A stretch of 32,445 bases of DNA from Actinomycetota bacterium (lineage in GTDB: Bacteria > Actinomycetota > Actinomycetes > Nanopelagicales > Nanopelagicaceae): contig WLKK01000006.1 of NCBI GenBank assembly GCA_009701305.1, forward strand, positions 1 to 32,445. The letters run 5' to 3'. Both the position numbers and the translations under genes were made by a program. Below, one piece after another: positions 1 through 9,133 of this stretch. The stretch's first letter is position 1; each line of letters opens with the position of its first letter. The notes under the pieces were generated by a model that was given only the letters and a program-made list of their open reading frames with translations, was not told the origin of the DNA and ran no database searches.

Positions 1-420
1 AGAATTTTTATAATTGGACGCGGCGAATCGATGGCTGCTGCCCGTACCGGTTCACTGATTATCAAGGAAGCAGCACGCGAAGGTTTGGAAAGTCTTACAA
101 CAGCACAGTTCAGACACGGTCCGCTAGAAATGGCTTCAGAAGATGTAGCAGTTCTCATTTTTGATGGCTATGACCATCTTCGATCTCTCAATTCATCGAT
201 GTACAAAGATTTGATTAAGCTAAAAGCAAATCCGATCTGGATCTCTGCAGAAGCCCATCCTTTACATCCGGGTATTTCAGCTCCTCCATTAACATCTCAA
301 CTCACCCGGCCAATTGGCGAAGTAATTGTCATGCAGATTCTGACTTTAGTATTGGCTAATCGTAAAGGCGATGAGCCCGGCAAGTTTCGTCAGATTAGCA
401 AAATCACCACAATTTTATAA
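1..420 (+). CDS. SIS-domain sugar isomerase-like protein (GlmS isomerase-domain-like), C-terminal part; 5' truncated by window edge
   Basis: Frame 1 is open from base 1 (RIFIIGRGESMAAARTGSLIIKEAAREGLESLTTAQFRHGPLEM...GEPGKFRQISKITT-like end). SIS-type RG.S..AA..G.L.IKE and E.RHGP motifs. The Met at 31 is internal. Confidence 0.85.
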   Translation, partial: RIFIIGRGESMAAARTGSLIIKEAAREGLESLTTAQFRHGPLEMASEDVAVLIFDGYDHLRSLNSSMYKDLIKLKANPIWISAEAHPLHPGISAPPLTSQLTRPIGEVIVMQILTLVLANRKGDEPGKFRQISKITTIL

Positions 421-490
421 TTTTACAATCTTATAATCCCATAATTCCTTCGTTCTGAAATTATTAGCATTCGCCACTATTCTTTGTTCC

Positions 491-634
491 ATGTCGCGGA
501 TCGCTAAAGATAAGAATGGGTTTCCTCCAAAAATCTGCATCCGCTGCAACCTTGAATTTGAGTGGCGAAAAAAATGGGCCAAGAACTGGAATGAAGTTAA
601 ATACTGCAGCGATAGATGCCGAGAAAATAAATGA
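491..634 (+). CDS. DUF2256-like 47-aa zinc-ribbon-type protein
   Basis: Hand translation [47 protein letters not shown]; CxxC...CxxxC; stop TGA overlaps the photolyase ATG (ATGA at 631-634). Below the ORF-track length cutoff. TATTCT at 478-483 could be a -10 for a leaderless start. Confidence 0.85.
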   Translation: MSRIAKDKNGFPPKICIRCNLEFEWRKKWAKNWNEVKYCSDRCRENK

Positions 635-2103
635 AGCGGATTATCTATGTTCCCTTTGATCACCTACATCGCAAATTTGGTGCACTTAAAGATTCCGATC
701 CAAAACATGACCTGATTGTCTTGGTCGAAAGCGCTCGCATGACTACCGGGAGAAATTGGCATAAAGAACGGCTATTCTTTCTAATTTCTAGTGCCCGTCA
801 CTTTGCAAAATCTCTTGAAGATGAAGGATTTACAGTTGAATATGTAAAAGCCGCAACGACAGTAGCTGGTCTGAAAATCGTTCAAAAGAATTACCCAAAA
901 CTTCCGATCACCTGTGCAGAGCCTTCATCTTTTCGACATTTTGAAGCACTCAAAGCTCATGGCGTTGTTTTTGTAGAGAATGATTTCTTTCTGACTCCTC
1001 GACCACTATTTCACTCATGGGCTAAAGATCAAAAAAGTTATTTAATGGAAAGTTTCTATCGGAAACAAAGAACACGTCTCAATATTTTGATGGATGGCAG
1101 CGAGCCTGTCGGCGGTTCATGGAACTTCGATAAAGAGAATCGTTTGCCACCACCAAAGAAATATGAAGGACCGAAATATCTCGAGCATCAGAGAGATGAG
1201 ATTGATAATCAAGTAGCACTTGAGATTTCTCACGAACCCACAACTACTTGGGCCACCACCCGTAAAGGGGCACTCGCCCAATTAAAGAACTTTATTGATA
1301 ATCACTTCGCTGAATTTGGCCCACTTGAAGATGCGATGACCACTGATAACTGGGCGCTTCATCATTCATTGCTGTCTCCCTATTTAAACAACGGACTACT
1401 CCATCCAAGTGAAGTAATAAGGGCAGCTGTGCAAGCATTTAACACGGGTTCGATACCAATCGAGTCTGCCGAAGGCTTTATTCGGCAAGTTATCGGATGG
1501 CGTGAATACGTAAACGGAATGTATTGGTTCCTTGGCCCTAATTACCGTGAAAACAATCAATTAAATGCCACCAGGAAATTACTTCCTTTATTTAGCGACC
1601 CAGATAAAACCGAGATGAATTGCATTAAACAAACCGTGACCGATATCAATGATCGGGCTTGGGTTCACCACATCCCGCGCCTGATGTTACTTTCCAATCT
1701 TGCTCTGATTACCGGCACAAATCCGCAAGAGTTTTTGGAGTGGATGCGTGAGGTCTTTATTGATGCCAGCGAATGGGTGATGGTTCCCAATGTGATTGGA
1801 ATGGGTGTTCATGCTGATGGTGGCACCATGATGACAAAACCATATGCGGCAGGTGGTGCTTACATTTCACGAATGTCTAACTACTGCAAGCCCTGTGTTT
1901 ATGATCCTAAATTGCGCGTAGGTGAAAAGGCCTGCCCATTCACAACTTTGTATTGGGATTTCTTGGATCGACATAAAGCAGCATTTGTTAAGAATCACCG
2001 AATGAGCCAACAGATCTTTGGGCTTAATCGCCTTTCAGACCTACCTCAATTAAAAGTACGCGCAACGGATGTTCTTGAAGGCTTAGAGGCGGGAACAATT
2101 TAA
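631..2103 (+). CDS. Cryptochrome/deoxyribodipyrimidine photolyase-related protein, FeS-BCP (PhrB-like) class
   Basis: 490 aa; contains [43 protein letters not shown]...[14 protein letters not shown]. Four candidate [4Fe-4S] cysteines with spacing 88/3/13. Confidence 0.93.
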   Translation: MKRIIYVPFDHLHRKFGALKDSDPKHDLIVLVESARMTTGRNWHKERLFFLISSARHFAKSLEDEGFTVEYVKAATTVAGLKIVQKNYPKLPITCAEPSSFRHFEALKAHGVVFVENDFFLTPRPLFHSWAKDQKSYLMESFYRKQRTRLNILMDGSEPVGGSWNFDKENRLPPPKKYEGPKYLEHQRDEIDNQVALEISHEPTTTWATTRKGALAQLKNFIDNHFAEFGPLEDAMTTDNWALHHSLLSPYLNNGLLHPSEVIRAAVQAFNTGSIPIESAEGFIRQVIGWREYVNGMYWFLGPNYRENNQLNATRKLLPLFSDPDKTEMNCIKQTVTDINDRAWVHHIPRLMLLSNLALITGTNPQEFLEWMREVFIDASEWVMVPNVIGMGVHADGGTMMTKPYAAGGAYISRMSNYCKPCVYDPKLRVGEKACPFTTLYWDFLDRHKAAFVKNHRMSQQIFGLNRLSDLPQLKVRATDVLEGLEAGTI

Positions 2104-2105
2104 CA

Positions 2106-4565
2106 TTAACTCTTCATTCGCAGCCCTTGCGGATCTAATAGTGGTTCTTCTTGGACGGTGGCTGTTTTAATTATCCCGAACATTTCAATATCAACCTTGG
2201 TACCAATTTTCGTATTTTCAACAGGTAAATAGGCATAAGCAATTGCCTTATTTATGGTGTAACCCTGGCCGGCAGACTTAACTCGGCCGATAACTCTGTT
2301 ATTTATGAGAATAGGTTCATTACCCATCGGAACATCCTTTATATTCTCTAACGTCAAGGCAGTTAACTTTCGTGTTAAGTTCTCATTTGCATTTAATAGA
2401 GCGGCTCTCCCAACGAAATTTTCTTTCTTCAAGGAGACAGCAAAACTTAATCCGGCCTCATAAGGATTGGTCTCGCTGTTAATTTCACCAGCCCAAGCGC
2501 GGTAACCCTTTTCCAGTCTTAAAGATTCAATTGCCCGATACCCGCATGGACGCAACCCAAACTCTTCGCCAGCGGCGATTAGTTCGGACCAAACTTGCAG
2601 AGCGTCCGCTCTCGATATGTACAACTCCCAACCGAGTTCACCTACATAGGTGATACGTGTAGCACGAACGTCGATGTCCGCAATTTTTAATATTTTAGAA
2701 CTCATGAATGTAAATGCTTCATTTGAGAGATCTGTATCAGTTAATTTACTTAATATCTTCCTTGCATTTGGTCCCCAGATTCCAAAACAGGCCAAATCTT
2801 TGCTCAAATCTCTTATTTTGATCTCGTTGTATCCCAATTGTCTACACATCTTTTCAAGCCAGCCCATATCGTGATTTAGGAAAGCTGTTCCAGTTACGAT
2901 AAAGAATTTATCATCTGCTACCTGAGTTACTGTGTAATCAGATTCTATTCCACCGCGCGAATTTAGAGCCTGAGTATAAATCGTCCGGCCAATACCCCGA
3001 ACTACGTTATTTGCACAAATTGAGTTTAAGAACTGTGCAGATATCAAACCGCTAACTTCAATTTTGGCGAAACTTGATTCATCAAATAGACCAGCTGTAT
3101 TTCGCGCTGCAAAATGCTCTAACGCAACTGCCGGATGCCAATTCTTTCCAACCCAACCATTTGGGCGATTACTTTCATCAAGATTGGATGCCGCCTGATC
3201 ATGATAATAATTGACTCGTTCCCATGCAGCTTTCTCGCCAAATACTGCGTGATTCGCTTTATGCCAATTATAAATTGGAGATGTATTTTCACCTCTAGCA
3301 CTTTCACGTTCCTCACCAGGATAATGAATGTCGTAGTAGGCCTCATAATTTTCCGTTACACGTTCAAGAGTGAATTTTGGTGATTCGTATGCCGAAGCAA
3401 AACGTTTGATATCCATATGCCATAAATCCATTGTTGGTTCGCCAGCAACAATCCACTCTGCTACAACTTTGCCAATACCGCCTGCCCCCGCGATTCCGTG
3501 AGCACAAAATCCAGCAGCGACATAGAAGCCACCCACTGATGTTTCACCTAAACAAAATTCATTATCTGGGGTAAACCCTTCTGGGCCATTAATGAAATTT
3601 TTAACGCCAATCTCCCCCATAATCGGTACGCGATTCGCAGCGTTAATTGCAATATCTTCAAAGCGATCCCAATCTGGATTAAGTAGCTTTGCATTGAAAT
3701 CTGCAGGTATGGCGTCGAAAGAATCGTGACTTGTCTGCCAAGCTTTAGAATTACGTTCATATCCGCCCATTAACAGACCTTTAACTTCTTGTCGGAAATA
3801 AATTAAATTATCTGGATCTCGAAGTGATGGAAGCATCGGTGAATTATCTGGTAGAAAGTTCTCAGTTATTAAATATTGATGGCTCATTGGAATAATTGGG
3901 ATTCGAACACCAAGCATTCGACCAATTTCTGCGGCAAACATGCCACCGCAGTTGACAACAATTTCACATTCAATCTCGCCCTTATCAGTCAAAATTGAAT
4001 TAATCTGATTATTCTTAGCGCTTATCTGCAAAACTCGAGTGTTGGTAAAGATCTTAACTCCACCTCTTCGAGCTCCGCTTGCAAGCGCATGAGTTAATTG
4101 TGAGGGATCAACTTGACCGTCAGTTGCCATATAGCATCCGCCAATAATTCCTTCAGTGTTAATTAGTGGAAAAAGTTCTGCAATCTCTTTAACACCAATC
4201 TCCCTTAGGTCTAACCCAAAAGTTTTTGACCACCCAATTTGACGGCGGATCTCCTCCATGCGCTCTACCGTTGAAGCAATCTTTATGCTTCCGCATTCTC
4301 GCCAACTTGCGGGAGTTTCAGTCATCTCTAACTTTCTATAGAGATCAACAGAATGCATATTCATTTTTGTCAGAGTTGGATCGGCTCGCAATTGCCCGAC
4401 TAGTCCTGCGGAATGAAAGGTTGATCCACTGGTCAAATCGGATCGATCTAAAAGAAGTACGTCGCGCTCTCCGAGTTGCGCAAGATGATAAGCAACTGAA
4501 GCGCCACCAACGCCACCGCCAATAATTACAATCTTTGCGCGCTGCGGAAGTACTTGTGCCGACAC
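2106..4565 (-). CDS. FAD-dependent oxidoreductase with C-terminal GcvT-like domain (dimethylglycine/sarcosine dehydrogenase family)
   Basis: N-terminal dinucleotide-binding IVIIGGGVGGASVAYHLAQLG, then TSGSTFHSAGLVGQL (family site of His-linked FAD); C-terminal GcvT-type YVGELGWELYI, GYRAIESLRLEKGYRAW. ORF opens at 4697, but GTG at 4565 (VSAQVLPQRAKIVIIGGG) with upstream GAGAAAGGA is a better start and removes the overlap with the divergent gene. Confidence 0.88.
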   Translation of the reverse strand: MSAQVLPQRAKIVIIGGGVGGASVAYHLAQLGERDVLLLDRSDLTSGSTFHSAGLVGQLRADPTLTKMNMHSVDLYRKLEMTETPASWRECGSIKIASTVERMEEIRRQIGWSKTFGLDLREIGVKEIAELFPLINTEGIIGGCYMATDGQVDPSQLTHALASGARRGGVKIFTNTRVLQISAKNNQINSILTDKGEIECEIVVNCGGMFAAEIGRMLGVRIPIIPMSHQYLITENFLPDNSPMLPSLRDPDNLIYFRQEVKGLLMGGYERNSKAWQTSHDSFDAIPADFNAKLLNPDWDRFEDIAINAANRVPIMGEIGVKNFINGPEGFTPDNEFCLGETSVGGFYVAAGFCAHGIAGAGGIGKVVAEWIVAGEPTMDLWHMDIKRFASAYESPKFTLERVTENYEAYYDIHYPGEERESARGENTSPIYNWHKANHAVFGEKAAWERVNYYHDQAASNLDESNRPNGWVGKNWHPAVALEHFAARNTAGLFDESSFAKIEVSGLISAQFLNSICANNVVRGIGRTIYTQALNSRGGIESDYTVTQVADDKFFIVTGTAFLNHDMGWLEKMCRQLGYNEIKIRDLSKDLACFGIWGPNARKILSKLTDTDLSNEAFTFMSSKILKIADIDVRATRITYVGELGWELYISRADALQVWSELIAAGEEFGLRPCGYRAIESLRLEKGYRAWAGEINSETNPYEAGLSFAVSLKKENFVGRAALLNANENLTRKLTALTLENIKDVPMGNEPILINNRVIGRVKSAGQGYTINKAIAYAYLPVENTKIGTKVDIEMFGIIKTATVQEEPLLDPQGLRMKS

Positions 4566-4587
4566 CCACCAACTGTATCCTTTCTCG

Positions 4588-5496
4588 ATGAGCAGTTCCA
4601 CTAGTGACTTCGATGAAATTCTTAATTTAGTACCGAGGTTGCAAACGCGGATTTCCGTGACTGAATTATCGGGTGGGCTGACAAATAGAAATCTCAAGAT
4701 TACAACTCCTGCTGGGAATTATGTTGCTCGGATCTCCAGCAGTAAATCCGCACTCCTATCAATTGACCGACAATCTGAATACGAAAATTCCAAGATTGCG
4801 GCTAGTGCTGGCATCGGTGCAGAAGTTTACGATTTCCTGCCAGAGTTTGGATTATTAGTTATTGGGTACATCGATGGAAAGACTTTTGGCGCTGATGATG
4901 TCGGAAAGAATTTGAAATCAATTGCTGAAAGTTGTAAAACACTACATTCTGCGGCGCCTTTTGTAAGTGATTTCGATATGTTTGTAATACAACAGAGGTA
5001 TCAAAATTTAGTGAAAAGTAGTGGATTTAGATTTCCCAAGAATTATCACAATTACGCTGATCATATTATTCAAATGAAGCGCGCTTTTGCGGTGCTAGAT
5101 GAGAGCAAAGTCCCATGTAACAATGATTTACTGCCAGCAAATTTTATTAATGATGGCGAGCGAATTCGACTGATTGATTATGAGTATTCTGGAAATAATG
5201 ATGCCTGTTTTGAGTTAGGCAATATTTGGAGTGAAGCAAAATTGCCAAGGCAGGCTCTAGATGATTTAGTGAGTGCTTACTACGGGGGAATCAGGCCAGA
5301 AAAAATTGCTAGGGCGTGGCTGTTTGCACTCCTAGCTAAATATGGGTGGACTCTTTGGGCCTCGATTCAAAGTTCGATTTCTGACTTAGATTTTGATTTC
5401 TGGAGTTGGGGCGCAGAGAAGTATGAAGATGCTCAAAAGAGCTTTACAAGTAGAGAATTTGAAAAGGCGCTCTTTGAAGTTACTAGAAAATCTTAA
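4588..5496 (+). CDS. Aminoglycoside phosphotransferase / choline-ethanolamine kinase family protein
   Basis: 302 aa; ELSGGLTNRNLKI...YVARI, CNNDLLPANFI (HxDxxxxN-like catalytic loop with N in place of H), RLIDYEYSGNNDACFELGN. Confidence 0.82.
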   Translation: MSSSTSDFDEILNLVPRLQTRISVTELSGGLTNRNLKITTPAGNYVARISSSKSALLSIDRQSEYENSKIAASAGIGAEVYDFLPEFGLLVIGYIDGKTFGADDVGKNLKSIAESCKTLHSAAPFVSDFDMFVIQQRYQNLVKSSGFRFPKNYHNYADHIIQMKRAFAVLDESKVPCNNDLLPANFINDGERIRLIDYEYSGNNDACFELGNIWSEAKLPRQALDDLVSAYYGGIRPEKIARAWLFALLAKYGWTLWASIQSSISDLDFDFWSWGAEKYEDAQKSFTSREFEKALFEVTRKS

Positions 5497-6266
5497 TTAT
5501 CAAGTGGGGTTACGTAAGCTCCAGAGATACCACCATCTACTAAGAAGTTTGATGCGGTAATAAAGCTTGAGTCATCAGAGGCTAAAAAGGCAACAGCACC
5601 TGCAATCTCAGATGCATCAGCAAAACGTCCCATTGGTATATGAACTAGTCGACGTGCTGCGCGCTCTTTATCCTTCGCAAATAACTCTTGTAGCAATGGT
5701 GTGTTAACTGGACCTGGCGACAACGCATTAACTCGGATTCCCTCTCGTGCAAACTGCACACCTAACTCACGGCTCATTGCTAACACGCCACCTTTAGATG
5801 CGGTGTATGCAATCTGGCTAGTTGCAGCTCCCATAGTCGCCACAAAGGATGCGGTATTAATAATTGATCCCTTTTTCGCCTTTTGCATATATGGAAGTAC
5901 CGCTTTACAACATAAAAATACGCTTGTTGTGTTTACCCTCAGCACTCGCTCCCAAGCATCTAATCCTGTAGTTAAAATTGAATCATCATCAGGGGGTGAA
6001 ATACCCGCGTTATTAAAAGCAATATCAATCCGGTTATATGTATCAAAGGCGACCTTATAAAGATTAGCAACCTGTGCTTCATTGCTTACATCACACTTAA
6101 CAAATAACCCACCAACTTCTATTGCAACCTTATTGCCGCTCTCCTCATTGGTATCGGCAACAACCACCTTGGCACCTTCGGCAGCTAAGCGAACTGCTGT
6201 GGCATAACCAATTCCGCTACCAGCGCCAGTGATTACTGCAACTCTGCCCTCAAGTCTTTTACTCAT
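5493..6266 (-). CDS. Short-chain dehydrogenase/reductase (classical SDR)
   Basis: TGAGSGIG cofactor motif, NNAG, YTASK active site, C-terminal LASDDSSFITASNFLVDGG. Confidence 0.93.
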   Translation of the reverse strand: MSKRLEGRVAVITGAGSGIGYATAVRLAAEGAKVVVADTNEESGNKVAIEVGGLFVKCDVSNEAQVANLYKVAFDTYNRIDIAFNNAGISPPDDDSILTTGLDAWERVLRVNTTSVFLCCKAVLPYMQKAKKGSIINTASFVATMGAATSQIAYTASKGGVLAMSRELGVQFAREGIRVNALSPGPVNTPLLQELFAKDKERAARRLVHIPMGRFADASEIAGAVAFLASDDSSFITASNFLVDGGISGAYVTPLDN

Positions 6267-6289
6267 TTGCCTATCCCCTTATTTGTTGG

Positions 6290-7651
6290 TTAGTTATCGG
6301 TAGCAATAAAAAGATTTTTAACTTCAGTAAATGAATCTAGCGCATCAGGTCCGAGCTCACGGCCGAGTCCTGATTGCTTATATCCCCCAAACGGGGTCCA
6401 GTAACGCACTGATGAGTTTGAGTTCACAGATAGATTTCCACTCTCAACCGCTCTTGCTACTCTGATCGCTTTGCCAGAGTTATTGGTCCAGATCGAACCA
6501 GATAAACCAAACTCTGTATCATTAGCTTTTGCGATTGCATCTGCCTCATCATCAAAGGTCATAACTGAAACTACTGGCCCAAAGATCTCTTCATTCCAAG
6601 ATTTACTCATTGTGTCTTTTGGTAATAAAACAGTTGGTGCCATCCAAAAACCTTTTCCTGTTGGTGCTGATCCAGTAAATGCAACTGGCTCAGTTAAATA
6701 TGCCTGCACAGCCTCGAGCTGCTTCTTGCTAATAAGTGGTCCCATCTCAGCGGTGGCAAGGGATGGCTCTTCAACTCTAAATTTCTTAACCGCGCTTTCA
6801 AAGGCAGCCATAAATTTGTCAAAGGCGCTTTTTTCAACCAGGATCCGAGATCTTGCGCAGCAATCCTGTCCGGCGTTATCAAATACTGCTCCCGGGGCTG
6901 CTGCTGCTGCTCTTTCAATATCACTATCTGCAAAAATAATGTTGGCACTCTTGCCGCCTAGTTCAAGTGTTACTCGCTTAATCTGATCAGCACAACCTGC
7001 CATGATCTGTTTACCAACTGTCGTTGATCCGGTAAAGACAATTTTGCGCACTAATGGATGAGTGACAAATCTATTTCCAACAATTGATCCCTTACCAACT
7101 ACTACATTAAATACACCTTCTGGGATTCCCGCTTTTAATGCTAACTCACCAAGTTTGATTGCAGTAAGGGGTGTGTACTCGGCAGGTTTTAATACAACTG
7201 TATTTCCAGCAGCAAGTGCTGGTGCAAAGCCCCAACCGGCAATTGGCATTGGAAAGTTCCACGGAACAATAACTCCAACCACCCCAAGCGGTTCTTTAAA
7301 AGTTATATCAATGCCATTTGCAACTGGGATCTGCTTACCAAATAACCGCTCAGGGGCGGCAGAGTAGTAATTTAAAAGATTGGCAACATTATCTGCCTCC
7401 CAAAGGGCATTTCCAATGGTGTGGCCTGAGTTTATTACCTCAAGTTTTGCAAGCTCTTCTCTATGATCTGCCACCACTTGGGCAAATGCGCGTAGCAGCT
7501 TTGCACGATCACCTGGTGCTACTTTTTTCCAAGAATCAAAGGCTTTATTTGCTTTTTCAATTATTTTATCTGTGGCAGCAAGATCAGCAAGATCAACGTT
7601 TTTAACAGATTGTTCATTGGCAGGGTTAATTACCTCATATGTTGATGACAT
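6290..7651 (-). CDS. NAD(P)-dependent aldehyde dehydrogenase (aminoaldehyde/PuuC-like context)
   Basis: 453 aa; PWNFP, VTLELGGKSANIIF, GQDCCARSR (catalytic Cys), EEIFGPVVSVM, PFGGYKQSGLGRE. Confidence 0.93.
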   Translation of the reverse strand: MSSTYEVINPANEQSVKNVDLADLAATDKIIEKANKAFDSWKKVAPGDRAKLLRAFAQVVADHREELAKLEVINSGHTIGNALWEADNVANLLNYYSAAPERLFGKQIPVANGIDITFKEPLGVVGVIVPWNFPMPIAGWGFAPALAAGNTVVLKPAEYTPLTAIKLGELALKAGIPEGVFNVVVGKGSIVGNRFVTHPLVRKIVFTGSTTVGKQIMAGCADQIKRVTLELGGKSANIIFADSDIERAAAAAPGAVFDNAGQDCCARSRILVEKSAFDKFMAAFESAVKKFRVEEPSLATAEMGPLISKKQLEAVQAYLTEPVAFTGSAPTGKGFWMAPTVLLPKDTMSKSWNEEIFGPVVSVMTFDDEADAIAKANDTEFGLSGSIWTNNSGKAIRVARAVESGNLSVNSNSSVRYWTPFGGYKQSGLGRELGPDALDSFTEVKNLFIATDN

Positions 7652-7657
7652 TTTTTA

Positions 7658-9016
7658 TTAAAACCTTTCAAAGTTTCTAATTAACTCCCAGTCGGTCACA
7701 GTTTTACTATATGCATCAAGTTCAACCTGGGCCATATTGGCATAGTGTGCTTGAACCTCTGCGCCAAATACCTCTTTCACCCAAGCAGAGTCCGCCCACA
7801 ATATCTGGGCTTCAAGTATTGTCGCTGGAACTCTTGGTGAATCAGAGTCATAAGCGTTACCAGTAAAAGCATTTTCTAACTTTAAGTTGTTCTTAACTCC
7901 ATCTAAACCTGCAGCAATAATGCCAGCAACTGCTAGGTATGGGTTTACATCCCCGCCTGGCACTCTATTTTCTAATCTTAAGGATTGACCATGTCCGACC
8001 AAACGCAGTGCGCAGGTGCGGTTATCTCTTCCCCATCTAATTGCAGTAGGTGCAAAAGAGCCTGGCACATAACGTTTATATGAGTTGATATTTGGGGCAA
8101 AAAGAAGTGACAGCTCACGAAGATGTTTTATTTGACCAGCAATAAAGCTCTTTCCAACCTCAGATAAGCCATGCGCTTTATCCTTATCATCTGCCATTAC
8201 CATCTCATCTTTTAATCCTCTAAAGGATAGGTGGATGTGGGATGAGTTACCCTCTTTTAAGTTTGGCTTTGCCATAAAGGTCAATGCATATCCAGTTGCT
8301 GCTGCAATCTCTTTTGCACCATTTTTATAAATCACATGGTTATCACAAGATGTCAAAGCGTCAGAGTATTTAAATGCAATCTCATGTTGGCCAAAGTTGC
8401 ACTCACCCTTAACTGACTCAACATTCATGCCAGCATCAGTCATACCTAATCTAATTGCCCGTAGTAATGGTTCAACTCTAGATCCACCCAGTATTGAGTA
8501 ATCTACGTTGTATTGATTAGATGGGGTTAGATCCTTATAACCCTTATTAAATGCTTGCTCATAGGTGTTGTTATAAACAATAAACTCTAATTCAGTACCG
8601 ACCATCGCCTTCATGCCTGCATCAGCTAAAACTTTAATTTGCTTCTTGAGTATCTGGCGCGGACTGGCTACAACATCTGAATGATCTAGCCACTGCACAT
8701 CAGCAAGTATTAATGCTGCCCCATCTTGCCAAGGGATGTATCGCAATGTGTTTGTATCTGGCATCATCGCCATATCTGGGTAGCCGCGCTCCCAAGAGCT
8801 CATTGCATAACCTGGCACAGTATTCATCTCAACATCAACAGCTAATAGGTAATTACAACCTTCTGTGCCGTGTTTTAAGACATCTGATAAAAAGAAGTTA
8901 GCATCAACTCGCTTGCCAACCAGGCGCCCCTGCATGTCGGTCATCGCAATGACCACAGTATCTATTTTCTTATCTGCCACATCTTTGCGCAGCTGCTCAA
9001 CAGTTAGGGGAAACAT
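7658..9016 (-). CDS. Glutamine synthetase-family protein (gamma-glutamylamine/polyamine synthetase, PuuA/GlnA3-like)
   Basis: 452 aa; D(M/L)QGRLVGKR start typical of GlnA3/PuuA type, ESVKGECNFGQHEI, GNSSHIHLSF, VPGSFAPTAIRWGRDNRTCALRL, RVPGGDVNPYLAVA. Confidence 0.9.
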   Translation of the reverse strand: MFPLTVEQLRKDVADKKIDTVVIAMTDMQGRLVGKRVDANFFLSDVLKHGTEGCNYLLAVDVEMNTVPGYAMSSWERGYPDMAMMPDTNTLRYIPWQDGAALILADVQWLDHSDVVASPRQILKKQIKVLADAGMKAMVGTELEFIVYNNTYEQAFNKGYKDLTPSNQYNVDYSILGGSRVEPLLRAIRLGMTDAGMNVESVKGECNFGQHEIAFKYSDALTSCDNHVIYKNGAKEIAAATGYALTFMAKPNLKEGNSSHIHLSFRGLKDEMVMADDKDKAHGLSEVGKSFIAGQIKHLRELSLLFAPNINSYKRYVPGSFAPTAIRWGRDNRTCALRLVGHGQSLRLENRVPGGDVNPYLAVAGIIAAGLDGVKNNLKLENAFTGNAYDSDSPRVPATILEAQILWADSAWVKEVFGAEVQAHYANMAQVELDAYSKTVTDWELIRNFERF

Positions 9017-9082
9017 GTGGGCAAGTATTCCACCAAATCAAGTAATTAAAAACCCGCCTAAATTTGATAACAAAGGGGTAAT

Positions 9083-9113
9083 AAACAAAAAAGGCCCGCG
9101 TTATGCGGGCCCT
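9083..9113 (-). terminator. Rho-independent terminator of the permease gene
   Basis: Minus strand reads GGGCCCGC-ATAAC-GCGGGCC-TTTTTTGTTT, starting about 21 nt after the permease stop. Confidence 0.85.
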
Positions 9114-9133
9114 TCTCGCTGTGAACTTCTTCG

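Noticed and set aside
415-663. 82-aa minus-strand ORF
   Set aside because: Antisense to the DUF2256-like gene and photolyase start; no recognisable features.
4566-4697. N-terminal extension of the FAD-GcvT ORF
   Set aside because: Overlaps the divergent kinase-like gene; the dinucleotide-binding fold starts just after GTG 4565, which has an SD-like sequence.
6471-6986. 171-aa plus-strand ORF inside the aldehyde dehydrogenase gene
   Set aside because: Antisense shadow of a clearly conserved enzyme; no protein-family features.
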